A DNA stretch of 64,000 nucleotides from Betaproteobacteria bacterium (lineage in GTDB: Bacteria > Pseudomonadota > Gammaproteobacteria > Burkholderiales > Rhodocyclaceae): the NCBI GenBank assembly GCA_016705475.1, contig JADIYD010000006.1, forward strand, positions 186,001 through 250,000. Direction: 5' to 3'. The translations under genes and the position numbers were made by a program. The notes under the pieces are model-generated. The model saw only the letters and a list, made by a program, of their open reading frames with translations. It was not told the DNA's origin and made no database searches. Of this stretch, positions 15,681 to 25,818 are shown one piece after another. Each line of letters starts with the position of its first letter. The stretch's first letter is position 1.

Positions 15681-16295
15681 TTAGCCGGCAGCGCGGGCGA
15701 AGGCTTTGTCGATCTCGCAGCGCAGATCGTCGTAATTGAAGACAACCGGATACTGCGGGAATTCGCGAATGACGTTCTCCGGCGGGTGGAACAGGATGCC
15801 GCCATGGGCTTCGCCGAGCATCGCTGTGTCATTGTACGAATCGCCAGCGGCAACGATCGTGAACTTCAGTTCCTTGAAACGCTGCACAGCCTCGCGCTTC
15901 TGGTCCGGCATGCGCAGGTGGTAGGCAACCAGCATGCCGGATGCGTCGGCTTCCAGCGAGTGGCAGAACAGCGTCGGCCAGCCCAGTTGGCGCATCAGCG
16001 GGTGAGCGAATTCGTAGAAGGTGTCGGACAGGATGACGACCTGGTAATCCTCGCGCAGCTTGTCGAGGAAAGCACGGGCGCCCGGCATCGGGCCCATTTC
16101 GCCGATCACCTTCTGGATGTCCGGCAGGCCGAGCTTATGCTCGCGCAGGATATTCAGGCGGTAGGTCATGAGCTTGTCGTAATCCGGCTCATCGCGCGTC
16201 GTGCGCATCAGCTCGGGAATACCCGTGCGCTTGGAGAATTCAATCCAGATTTCGGGGACGAGGACCCCTTCGAGGTCTAGGCAGACGATTTGCAC
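15681..16295 (-). CDS. thrH: ThrH phosphoserine phosphatase / homoserine phosphotransferase
   Basis: HAD-superfamily enzyme of 204 residues that dephosphorylates phosphoserine and can pass phosphate to homoserine. The GTG at 16295 is chosen because the protein then starts as VQIVCLDLEGVLVPEIW, the family start; 35 extra upstream codons lack homology features. Motif I is LDLEGVL, motif II VILSDTF, motif III uses the lysine in DQKREAV, motif IV AAGDSYND. Length equals that of the Pseudomonas ThrH. A copy of the dispersed motif lies about 60 bases upstream of the start. Confidence 0.9.
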   Translation of the reverse strand: MQIVCLDLEGVLVPEIWIEFSKRTGIPELMRTTRDEPDYDKLMTYRLNILREHKLGLPDIQKVIGEMGPMPGARAFLDKLREDYQVVILSDTFYEFAHPLMRQLGWPTLFCHSLEADASGMLVAYHLRMPDQKREAVQRFKELKFTIVAAGDSYNDTAMLGEAHGGILFHPPENVIREFPQYPVVFNYDDLRCEIDKAFARAAG

Positions 16296-16352
16296 GGTTG
16301 GGCTCCAGCGGCGAGTTCGGGAAAAGCGCGATTTTACCCGATGCGGGCCTTG

Positions 16353-16382
16353 TTTTTGGGCGGTTTTTCCGGTTGACCGTGG
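16353..16382 (+). repeat. Dispersed motif, intergenic copy upstream of thrH
   Basis: TTTTTGGGCGG, T5, then a perfect core CCGGTTGACCGTGG (16369-16382). It lies between the chemoreceptor end and the thrH start. Confidence 0.8.
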
Positions 16383-16458
16383 GTCAAGCCGCAGTTTCAC
16401 TCGTCGTGGGCTTGGTAGCTCTTTTGGCCGCTGCTCCGGAAAATACCGGTTTCCAGGA

Positions 16459-18744
16459 TCAGGGGCTCAGGGTCATCGTCGGTCGGGCAAGGCGGGCGGC
16501 TGGTTTGGCGCTGCGGGAAGGCGTGTCATCCAGGCGGAAGGTAGCCACCGCATCGGCCAGCACCACGGCTTGCTTGGCGAGCATCTCGGCCGCTGCGGCT
16601 GCTTCTTCAACCCGCGCTGCATTCTGCTGCGTGGCGTCATCCATCTGGCTGACAGCTCGGGTGACCTGATCTATGCCGCAACTCTGTTCATGGCTGGCGT
16701 GGGCGATTTCGGTGATCAGCGCTGCCAGATTACTGAAGTCCGAAACCATCGCCTGCATCGTCTCGCCGGTCTGCCTGGCCAGACGGACACCGCCATCGAC
16801 CTTCGCCGTCGAATTGCTGATCAGTTCCTTGATCTCCTTGGCTGCCGTGGCGCTGCGCTGGGCGAGGTTGCGCACTTCGGTTGCAACCACGGCGAAGCCT
16901 CGACCCTGTTCGCCTGCACGTGCCGCTTCGACCGCGGCATTGAGCGCCAGGATATTGGTCTGAAAAGCGATCGAGTCGATGACGCCGATAATGTCGCTGA
17001 TGCGCGCCGAGGAAGCCTGAATTTCGTTCATGGTGACGATCATTGCCCGCATCCGCTCACTGCCGCTTTCGGCAACGCTAGTCGAATGCGTTGCCAGCTG
17101 CTGGGCTTGTCGGGCGCTCTCCGAGTTTTGGCGTACGGTCGTGTTTAATTCCTCGAGCGAGCTGGCGGTTTCCTCAAGAGAGCTTGCCTGTTCTTCTGTG
17201 CGCTGAGACAGATCCTGGCCTCCGTCTGCTACATCGCGTGCCGCAGCATCAATGGCGGCCGATGCGGTTTTCAAACGATGCACCACCTCAAAGAGCCGTT
17301 CGACCGTGGCGTTGGTGTCATCTTTCAGCTGCGCCAGCGTACCCTGGTAATCGGAGGTAATTTTCTGGCGGAGATCGCCGTTGGCAAGGGCATTGAGGAC
17401 TTGGCCAACGTCCTTCAGGGCTTCGGCAACCACTTTGGCTAGATTGTTCAAGCCCTCGGCACTGGTCAGGTGGTAGCCCTGCTTGCCTTCCAGCGGGATG
17501 CGGTGATCGAATTCGCCTTGCACTGCTGCATTGATCAGGTCCGCTATCTGCTGCTCAGCCTGTTCGTTCAGGGTGTGGTCCTGCCACTCGACGACCGTTC
17601 CAAGTCGCAAGCCGTCTTCGCCAAATACCCCCTGTGCCAGCAAGCGAAGGCTGGTGCCGTTGCGTCGCAGCTCAAGACGAGACATGGTGTCGCTTCCTGC
17701 GAGGCCTGCGATCCATGCCTGCCCCTCTTCCGTGGCCAGCAAGCTTGCCAACTGGCTGCCCGGCCCGAAGCCAGCAGCCGATTCACCCATTGCCGCGCCG
17801 CGCATTTGCAGCAAGGCTTGCATTGACTGATTGCTGTAAATCACCATGCCAGCGTCGTCTACCAGCATCATGCTGGTTCCCGCGCAATCCAGCGCCCGCT
17901 TGATACGCAAGGTTTCTGCCGCAGCCTTGTGCTCCGCGGTGACGCGCTCGCGCAGTTGCTTCTGCATGTGCCCCAGCGCGGCCATCAGGCTGTCCTGTCC
18001 GGCTGCTGCAGGTACCTCCGTATCGAGATCGCCATCAGCAATCCGGGCAAAAACAGAAACCGCATCATCGGGCTCGCCACCAATCCGGCCTAACAGCCGG
18101 CGCAGCCCAAAATTTACGGCGAACAACACGGAGAGGCCGCCGACCAGCGTTACCAGCCCCATCATCCAGCGTGCCGTTCGTGCAGTCTGATCAATCTGCT
18201 CGCTGCGTTCCGTGGCGCGCTGCGCTGCGAATTTGTCGATATCCGCACGCAGATCAATCAGGCCTTTGGATGTCTCGCGATCCAGCCCGCGCACTGAGCG
18301 ATCAGCCTCGGTGGCGGCGCTTAGCCCCATCCCCTATACTAGCTTGGCTGCTTCACCATAGCGGAAGCTGAGCTCCGAGTGGGCCAGCAACAGTTTTTCG
18401 GTTGCACTCTTGTCCATGCCTGCGTGATCCAAGGCCGCAGAAACCTCATCCAGCCCGGACTGCACGGAATCCCGGCGCTGCTTGAATGCCTCGTTATGTT
18501 TCTTGAACAGCTCGATGTCTTCGCCGCGCAGCAGAATGTTCTTGAATTCCTGAATCTGCACCTGAAAATCAGTCTGAACCCGTGCCGCAGTCATCAGCAA
18601 ATGATCAATCTTCGCGCTTTCACTGGCCGCATCCGTTGCCAGCTAACTGACCCGCTCAAGGGACCAAATCGAGACTCCGGCGCTGGTGACCAGCAATAGG
18701 CCAATGCCCATCAACAAATTGCGACCGGCGGCTTTAAGTTTCAT
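16459..18744 (-). pseudogene. Methyl-accepting chemotaxis protein with two in-frame amber stops
   Basis: Chemoreceptor that would signal to CheA/CheW. Reading from ATG 18744 (behind GGGGGAG), one frame gives a membrane helix (LLMGIGLLLVTSAGVSIWSL), a periplasmic helical ligand domain, a second membrane helix (MMGLVTLVGGLSVLFAVNFGL), a HAMP-like segment, a PAS domain and a long signalling domain with the hairpin tip IIGVIDSIAFQTNILALNAAVEAARAGEQGRGFAVVATEVR. The frame is interrupted by TAG at 18643-18645 and TAG at 18334-18336. There are no indels: both could be CAG-to-TAG changes. The part from 18330 to 16459 (623 residues) stays open. Either a decaying gene or one needing amber suppression; other genes here use TAG as a normal stop. 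Confidence 0.8.
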
Positions 18745-18957
18745 TCTGTTTTCTCCCCCAACGGTCTTGGATACGCGAAATTTGAAGTTTTCTGGATCCG
18801 GTGGCTTGTGTGCCAAATTTACCAATACGCTGAATTCTATAGGGATGTTCGACTATTTATTGACATTGTTGCCAAATACTTGGGACGGGTGTGGGAATTA
18901 AGTTGGTTGTGTTGACCGGGCCTGAGGTTGTAGCGGAAGTGCGGAATCCTGAGCAGC

Positions 18958-20865
<1,908 letters not shown>

Positions 20866-20928
20866 GAGGCTGTGGATTATAGCGAGGCAGGGTCTGGTTA
20901 CGTTTTTTTCAGCGATCGAGCCGACTTA

Positions 20929-20955
20929 TGCGGTCAACCGGAAAAATAGCCAAAA
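20929..20955 (-). repeat. Dispersed motif, the only clear minus-strand copy
   Basis: Read on the minus strand: TTTTGGCTATTTTT then CCGGTTGACCGCA. It lies in the divergent gap between yheS and the HD-GYP gene. Confidence 0.78.
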
Positions 20956-21032
20956 TTCGAAACATTACAAAGGCTTGCCGGGCATTTCAGCCATTTTGGC
21001 TACGATTTGCGACAGCCTGCTAGAATCGCCTG

Positions 21033-22237
21033 ATGATCAAGCAGATTCGCACCGACCAGCTCAAGCCAGGCATGTACATCCATGACCTCAATTGTGGCTG
21101 GCTCGATCATCCCTTCGTTTCAAATACCTTCCATGTGCGCGACCAGGCGACGGTGGGCAAGATCATCGATCTCGGCATTCGCGAGGTCTACATCGACACG
21201 CTGAAGGGCGCGGACGTCGGGGAGGCGCGCACGCAGAGCGAGGTCAATGCCGACATCGACCGGCGCATGCAGGCCATTGCCGAAAAGCCCGTCGACAAGC
21301 CGGTGGTCGCCGACCTCAAGAACGAAGCCGTGCGCGCCCGCCGCCTGCACGGCGAGGCCAACAAGCTTGTCCGGCTGGTGCTCGACGACATCCGGTTCGG
21401 CCAGAAAATCCGGGTGGACAGTATCGAGCCCGTGGTCGATAGCATGGTCGAGTCGGTCTTCCGCAATCAGGATGCCTTGCTGCCGCTGGCCCGCCTGAAG
21501 AATCTCGACGACTACACTTTCGAGCATTCCGTTGGCGTCTGTGCGTTGCTTATCGCCTTCGGGCGCAGCATGAAGCTGCCCAAGGAAACCATCCGGGAAA
21601 TCGCCCTCGGCGGCCTGCTGCACGATATCGGCAAGGCGCAGATACCGGATGCCATCCTCAACAAGCCGGCCAAGCTGACCGATCACGAATTTTCCCGCAT
21701 GCAGTCGCACGTCGCCGAAAGCCTGCGCCTGCTCGAGGACGTCCCGGGCATTGGCGTCGCCACCCGGCAGGTCGTCGCCGAGCACCATGAGCGCTTTGAC
21801 GGCACAGGCTATCCGCTCAAGAAGGTGGGCGAGGGCATTTCCCTGCCCGGGCAGATGGCTGCCATCGTCGATGTTTACGATGCCATCACCTCGGAAAAGG
21901 TCCCAGCCGCGGCATGCAACCAACGCAGGCGCTCAAGAAGCTGCTCGAATGGAGCAATCACCATTTCGATCCGCAACTGGTGCAGGGTTTCATCCGCGCC
22001 ATCGGCATCTATCCGACCGGTTCGCTGGTTCGCCTGGAAAGTAATCGTATGGGCGTCGTCATCGAGCAGAACGAGGGCAAGCTGCTTGAACCCGTCGTCC
22101 GCATTTTTTACCATGCCGGCCAGCAACACTATGTGCCGCCCGAGATCGTCGATCTCGCCAGGGTGCCGGACCGCATCGCCAGTTTTGAGAGTTACGATAA
22201 ATGGAAAATCGATCCCTACCAGTGGCTGCCGGCCTGA
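21033..22237 (+). pseudogene. HD-GYP cyclic-di-GMP phosphodiesterase, frameshifted
   Basis: HD-GYP protein with an N-terminal DUF3391-like region (MIKQIRTDQLKPGMYIHDL) and an HD-GYP domain that would hydrolyse cyclic di-GMP. The catalytic residues are intact: His165, the HD pair 197-198 (GLLHDIGK) and HHERFDGTGYP. The frame is lost near 21902-21904; adding one base to the CCC run there joins TSEKVP to SRGMQPTQALKKLLEW and restores about 400 residues ending at 22237, matching the paralogue at 22.8 kb. Without correction the frame runs on to 22277 as nonsense. The indel is in a homopolymer, so a sequencing error is likely. The domain before the break keeps all metal ligands. Confidence 0.82.
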
Positions 22238-22809
22238 TCTTCCTGCTTGCCATGCCGTTTGCCGCGTTGGCGGCTGATGGCGCGGTGGCTGCCGATCAGC
22301 AGGCAGCCTGGCAGGCGCGCCTCGACAAGGCGGCCGCCCTGCAGGCCGAGGGCAAGGCACGACAGGCCGAAGCCGACCAGGTGCTGGTCGAGCGGAATGC
22401 CGAATGTGCGACCAAATTTCTGATCAACGATTGTCGCAGGGCCGCCTCCCGGGAGCACCTCACGGTAACCCGCGAGACGCGTCGACAGGAAAATGAAGGC
22501 AATGCCATCGAACGCGAGGTAAAGCGCGAGCAGATGGCCGAGCGAGCCAAACTGCGGGCCGAAGCGGAGCCGCGTCGCGCTGCCGAACTCGAATTTCGTC
22601 AGGCTGAATCAACGACCGCCCGCCAGGATGCTGAGGACAAGATCGCCGCAGCCCGCGCGGCCAAGGAAGCCAAGGCGGCCGAGGGCGAGAAGCGCAAGAT
22701 CGCCGAAGCGGAAAAGCAGCAAAGGAAACAAGCCGATCACGACGCCCGCGTCGCCAAAAAAATGCGCGAAGCCGAGCAGCGCGCCGCGCAGTCTGCCGAG
22801 AAAAAATAA
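22201..22809 (+). CDS. Exported Ala/Glu-rich coiled-coil protein
   Basis: A 202-residue protein with a signal peptide (LPVAAGLIFLLAMPFAALA, cleavage near residue 25) and an almost entirely helical, Ala/Glu/Arg/Lys-rich mature part, ending in long runs of charged heptads. Two cysteines in NAECATKFLINDC may form a disulfide. Its start overlaps the end of the first HD-GYP gene by 37 bases and the second HD-GYP gene starts 15 bases after its stop, so the three are surely cotranscribed. Function unknown; periplasmic location and linkage suggest a role in envelope or c-di-GMP signalling, which is only inference. Confidence 0.78.
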   Translation: MENRSLPVAAGLIFLLAMPFAALAADGAVAADQQAAWQARLDKAAALQAEGKARQAEADQVLVERNAECATKFLINDCRRAASREHLTVTRETRRQENEGNAIEREVKREQMAERAKLRAEAEPRRAAELEFRQAESTTARQDAEDKIAAARAAKEAKAAEGEKRKIAEAEKQQRKQADHDARVAKKMREAEQRAAQSAEKK

Positions 22810-22823
22810 TCGAAACCGCCGGC

Positions 22824-24038
22824 ATGATTCGCAAAATAACCATCGACCAGTTGCTGCCCGACATGTACGTCGTGGACCTGCACAAGCGCTGGTTCGACCA
22901 TTCCCTCTGGCAGTCGAAATTCAAGGTCCGCGACGACGCACATGTCTCGAAGATCCGGGAAGAAGGGATCAGCGAGATCAGCATCGATACCGCCAGGGGC
23001 ATTGATCTGCCGCCAACGCCGATAGCGCGCATCAACCAGATCGATCTCAAGCTCAAATCGCTGGCCGAAATCCGGGCGGCTACGCCGCGCACCGTTTCGC
23101 TCGGCGAAGAGCGTCGCCGCGCCAACCGTTTGCTGGTCGACGCCGGCAACACGGTCTCTGGGCTGATGCTTTCGGCCAGGGCTGGCAACAACGTCGATGC
23201 TGCCTATCTTGAACCGATAGTCTGCAAGATGATTGCTTCGGTCATCCGCAACCCGGATGCCCTGGTGCCGCTGGCCCGCCTCAAGCGCCTGGACGCCTAT
23301 GCCACCCAGCACGCCGTGGCTACTGCTGCGCTGATCATTGCCTTCGGCCGCCATCAGGGCATGCCCGAGCCGGAGATCGAAAAGCTGGCGCTCGGCACCA
23401 TGGTCAAGGACATCGGCCACGCGGCCCTTGATGCCAGGCTGACGGCAAAGCAAGGCATTCTGTCCAAGGATGAATTCTCCATCGTCCAGAGTCATGTCGA
23501 GGAGGGGCTGGCCGTGCTCGATGCCACAACCCGGCTGTCCGAAACCTCGGTCGCCGTCGTCCTCGAACACCACGAACGCTACAACGGCTGCGGCTACCCC
23601 TACCGCATGATCGGCGACGAAATCTCCGTGGCCGGCCGTATGGCCGCCATCGTTGATACCTACGACGCAATGACCTCCGACCGCCCCTACCGGGCCGCCA
23701 TGTCACCCTCGCAGACGCTGCGCCAGCTCTACGACGAAGCCGGCTTTCAATACGACCCGGCGCTCGTTTCCGCTTTCATCAAGACCATCGGCATCTACCC
23801 GGTCGGCACGCTGGTGCTGCTCGAAAGCGGACATCTGGCCGTGGTCGAACAATTGAACGCCGACAACATGCTGACGCCCACCGTCCGCGTGATCTACCAC
23901 ACCGGCCGCCAGCAGTACGTGACCACGCCGGTCGATGTCGACCTCTCGCGCAAGGTTGGCAACCACTACGGCCAGATCGTCCGGGCCGAAACCTTCGAGC
24001 GCTGGGGCATCAGCCCCTTGCGCTGGCAACCTGCCTGA
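22824..24038 (+). CDS. HD-GYP paralogue with a degenerate HD motif
   Basis: A 404-residue paralogue of the preceding HD-GYP gene, with the same N-terminal DUF3391-like domain (MIRKITIDQLLPDMYVVDL) and C-terminal HD-GYP domain. The core metal motif is altered: MVKDIGHA replaces LLHDIGKA, so the first His of HD is Lys195 and the following Lys is His. The GYP segment HHERYNGCGYP is kept. It probably binds but cannot hydrolyse cyclic di-GMP, or has another role. The 3' end overlaps the convergent mutY by 29 bases. Confidence 0.88.
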   Translation: MIRKITIDQLLPDMYVVDLHKRWFDHSLWQSKFKVRDDAHVSKIREEGISEISIDTARGIDLPPTPIARINQIDLKLKSLAEIRAATPRTVSLGEERRRANRLLVDAGNTVSGLMLSARAGNNVDAAYLEPIVCKMIASVIRNPDALVPLARLKRLDAYATQHAVATAALIIAFGRHQGMPEPEIEKLALGTMVKDIGHAALDARLTAKQGILSKDEFSIVQSHVEEGLAVLDATTRLSETSVAVVLEHHERYNGCGYPYRMIGDEISVAGRMAAIVDTYDAMTSDRPYRAAMSPSQTLRQLYDEAGFQYDPALVSAFIKTIGIYPVGTLVLLESGHLAVVEQLNADNMLTPTVRVIYHTGRQQYVTTPVDVDLSRKVGNHYGQIVRAETFERWGISPLRWQPA

Positions 24039-25077
24039 TCAGTTTCTTGATCGGCGCCGGTACGCCGGCGTCGGCCGCACGTTCGATTTCCACCCATTCC
24101 AGCCCGGATTCGCGCACCTCAAGCCCCGGGGCAACGACGCACAGCACCGGCTCCAGCGTCAGCCGGAAATGCGTGAAGGCGTGTCTGAATGACGGCAATT
24201 TGGTCATTGGCCCAAGCGCCAGCCCGAAACGCCCGGCCACATCGGCTGGTTCGCCCTCCGGTGGCACGAGCAGGCCGCCCCACAGGCCCGAGGGTGGGCG
24301 CCTTTCAAGCAACAGGCGCTGGCCGTCGGTGAGCAGAACGAAGGTCGAGGTGCGTTCCGGCACGGCAGCGCGGGGTTTGGCTTCCGGTAACTCCCCCTGC
24401 CGGCCATCGCGCTTGGCGACGCAGCCGGCAGCTACCGGACAGTCGGCGCAGCGCGGCCGGCTCCGCGTGCAGAGCGTGGCGCCCAGGTCCATCAGGCCCT
24501 GCGTGTAAACCTCGATGTCACTTTCCGGCAGCAGGCTCTCGGCCAGATCCCAGAGGCGGTCATGAACGGCCTTGGCACCAGGGAAGCCCTCGACACCAAA
24601 TTGCCGGCACAGCACGCGTTTGACGTTGCCATCGAGAATCGCAGCCCGGCGCCCGAAGGCAAAGGCGGCAATGGCCGCTGCGGTCGACCGGCCAATACCG
24701 GGCAATTCCGCGAGTTGCGCTTCGTTTTTCGGGAATTTTCCCCCGTGGACCGCAGCAATCTGTTGTGCGCACCGGTGCAGATTGCGCGCTCGGGCGTAAT
24801 AGCCCAGCCCGGCCCAGTGCGCGATAACGAGCTCGATCGGCGCCGCAGCCAGCGCCAGAACATCGGGAAAACTGGCCAGAAAGCGCGCGAAATAGGGGAT
24901 CACCGTGCTGACCTGCGTCTGCTGCAACATGATCTCGGACAACCAGATGCGGTAAGGGTCTCGCGTCTTCTGCCAGGGCAGGTCGTGGCGGCCGGCGGTT
25001 TTCTGCCAGGCGATCAGTTGTTCGGTAAATCGGTTTTTGGCGGCCAAATTCTGTCTCGACGCGGGCTGCGGGAGCAC
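24010..25077 (-). CDS. mutY: A/G-specific adenine glycosylase MutY
   Basis: Removes adenine mispaired with 8-oxoguanine. GTG 25077 gives 355 residues, the usual length, with AGAGG upstream; an earlier frame opening exists at 25164 but its residues look non-native. Visible are the helix-hairpin-helix (ELPGIGRSTAAAIAAFAFG), catalytic Asp of AILDGNVKRVL, catalytic Glu in LSEIMLQQTQV, the four 4Fe-4S cysteines (C-x6-C-x2-C-x5-C: CTRSRPRCADCPVAAGC) and a C-terminal NUDIX-like domain with PPSGLWGG. A degenerate copy of the dispersed motif is inside. It is divergent from the flavin reductase gene. Confidence 0.95.
   Translation of the reverse strand: MLPQPASRQNLAAKNRFTEQLIAWQKTAGRHDLPWQKTRDPYRIWLSEIMLQQTQVSTVIPYFARFLASFPDVLALAAAPIELVIAHWAGLGYYARARNLHRCAQQIAAVHGGKFPKNEAQLAELPGIGRSTAAAIAAFAFGRRAAILDGNVKRVLCRQFGVEGFPGAKAVHDRLWDLAESLLPESDIEVYTQGLMDLGATLCTRSRPRCADCPVAAGCVAKRDGRQGELPEAKPRAAVPERTSTFVLLTDGQRLLLERRPPSGLWGGLLVPPEGEPADVAGRFGLALGPMTKLPSFRHAFTHFRLTLEPVLCVVAPGLEVRESGLEWVEIERAADAGVPAPIKKLIRQVASARG
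24726..24756 (+). repeat. Dispersed motif, degenerate copy inside mutY (antisense)
   Basis: TTTTCGGGAATTTTCC then CCCGTGGACCGCAG. The T-rich half and the GACCGCAG end match but the centre differs. Confidence 0.35.
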
Positions 25078-25121
25078 GGATAATACGGCCTCTTTTTCTT
25101 CCGGCCTACCGGCCCTGCCCG

Positions 25122-25619
25122 ATGACCCAACCGCAACACGACAGTCGCGCCCTGCGCAACGCACTCGGGCGCTATGCCACCGGCGTCACCATCGTCACGG
25201 CCATCGATCCGGATGGCCATCCCATCGGCCTGACTGTCAATTCCTTTGCCGCCGTCTCGCTTGAGCCGGCGCTCGTGCTCTGGTGCCTCGACAACAAGTC
25301 GCACAACCTCGAAGCCTTCCGCAAGGCCAGCCACCATGCCATCAACGTTCTGGCTATCGACCAGGAGGAGCTGTCCAATCGCTTCGCCACCTGGCCGACC
25401 GACCGTTTCGCCGGCCTTGCCTGGCATGCCGGTGCCGGCGGTGGGCCCTTGTTCCCGGGGTGCTGCGCGAGTTTCGAAATGGCCAACGTGACCCAGCATG
25501 CTGCCGGCGATCACACCATTTTCATCGGCAGTGTCGAACGCTTCACCGACACGCCGGACCTCGCCCCGCTGCTTTTCCACGCCGGCCGCTATGCTGCCCT
25601 GGCTACCGAACAGGAATGA
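25122..25619 (+). CDS. Flavin reductase (FMN-binding, FlaRed family)
   Basis: NAD(P)H:flavin oxidoreductase-like protein of 165 residues. The N-terminal LRNALGRYATGVTIVTAIDPDGHPIGLTVNSFAAVSLEPALVLW is the signature of the flavin-reductase family that feeds reduced flavin to monooxygenases; GDHTIFIGSVERF near the end is also typical. No monooxygenase partner is adjacent, so the physiological partner is unknown. It is divergent from mutY and followed by the tRNA-Gly gene. Confidence 0.9.
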   Translation: MTQPQHDSRALRNALGRYATGVTIVTAIDPDGHPIGLTVNSFAAVSLEPALVLWCLDNKSHNLEAFRKASHHAINVLAIDQEELSNRFATWPTDRFAGLAWHAGAGGGPLFPGCCASFEMANVTQHAAGDHTIFIGSVERFTDTPDLAPLLFHAGRYAALATEQE

Positions 25620-25648
25620 TTGAACCGCCCGCCTTCTGCGCTTAGAAT
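25620..25648 (+). promoter_or_regulatory. Sigma70 promoter of the tRNA-Gly gene
   Basis: TTGAAC (25620-25625), a 17-base spacer and TAGAAT (25643-25648). Transcription would begin near 25655, ten bases before the mature tRNA 5' end. Confidence 0.7.
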
Positions 25649-25665
25649 GCGGCCTTCAGCCCAGA

Positions 25666-25739
25666 GCGGGCGTCGTATAATGGTAATACCCTAGCTTCCC
25701 AAGCTAGAGCCGTGGGTTCGATTCCCATCGCCCGCTCCA
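25666..25739 (+). tRNA. tRNA-Gly (anticodon CCC)
   Basis: Complete cloverleaf of 74 bases with an encoded CCA end. The acceptor stem GCGGGCG pairs with CGCCCGC, the anticodon arm is CTAGC-TTCCCAA-GCTAG, giving anticodon CCC, and the T arm carries GGTTCGATTCC. The last 18 bases are repeated exactly at 34537-34554, so the gene is the integration target of the element that follows. The tRNA remains intact after integration. Confidence 0.95.
25722..25739 (+). repeat. attL: 18-bp direct repeat in the tRNA-Gly 3' end
   Basis: TTCCCATCGCCCGCTCCA, identical to 34537-34554. It covers part of the T arm, the acceptor stem and CCA. Confidence 0.9.
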
Positions 25740-25792
25740 TCTACTATATAGATCAATAAGTTAGCGTGGTTTTTCGGTATCAGGTGTCCGTG

Positions 25793-25815
25793 GACGTGTC
25801 CGATGACGTGTCCGA
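25793..25815 (+). repeat. Tandem GACGTGTCCGA, candidate integrase arm sites (left)
   Basis: Two copies of GACGTGTCCGA with a 12-base period (25793-25803 and 25805-25815), plus a related GTGTCCG at 25784-25790, lie just before the integrase start. The 11-mer ACGTGTCCGAA at 25806-25816 recurs at 34434-34444 near the right end. This resembles arm-type binding sites of tyrosine recombinases. Confidence 0.5.
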
Positions 25816-25818
25816 ACG

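Noticed and set aside
16459..18744. Recoding of TAG as a sense codon to explain the chemoreceptor stops
   Set aside because: TAG serves as the ordinary stop in other genes here, for example the rhodanese ending at 6252 and the integrase ending at 27582, so general TAG reassignment is not tenable; suppression at low level remains possible.
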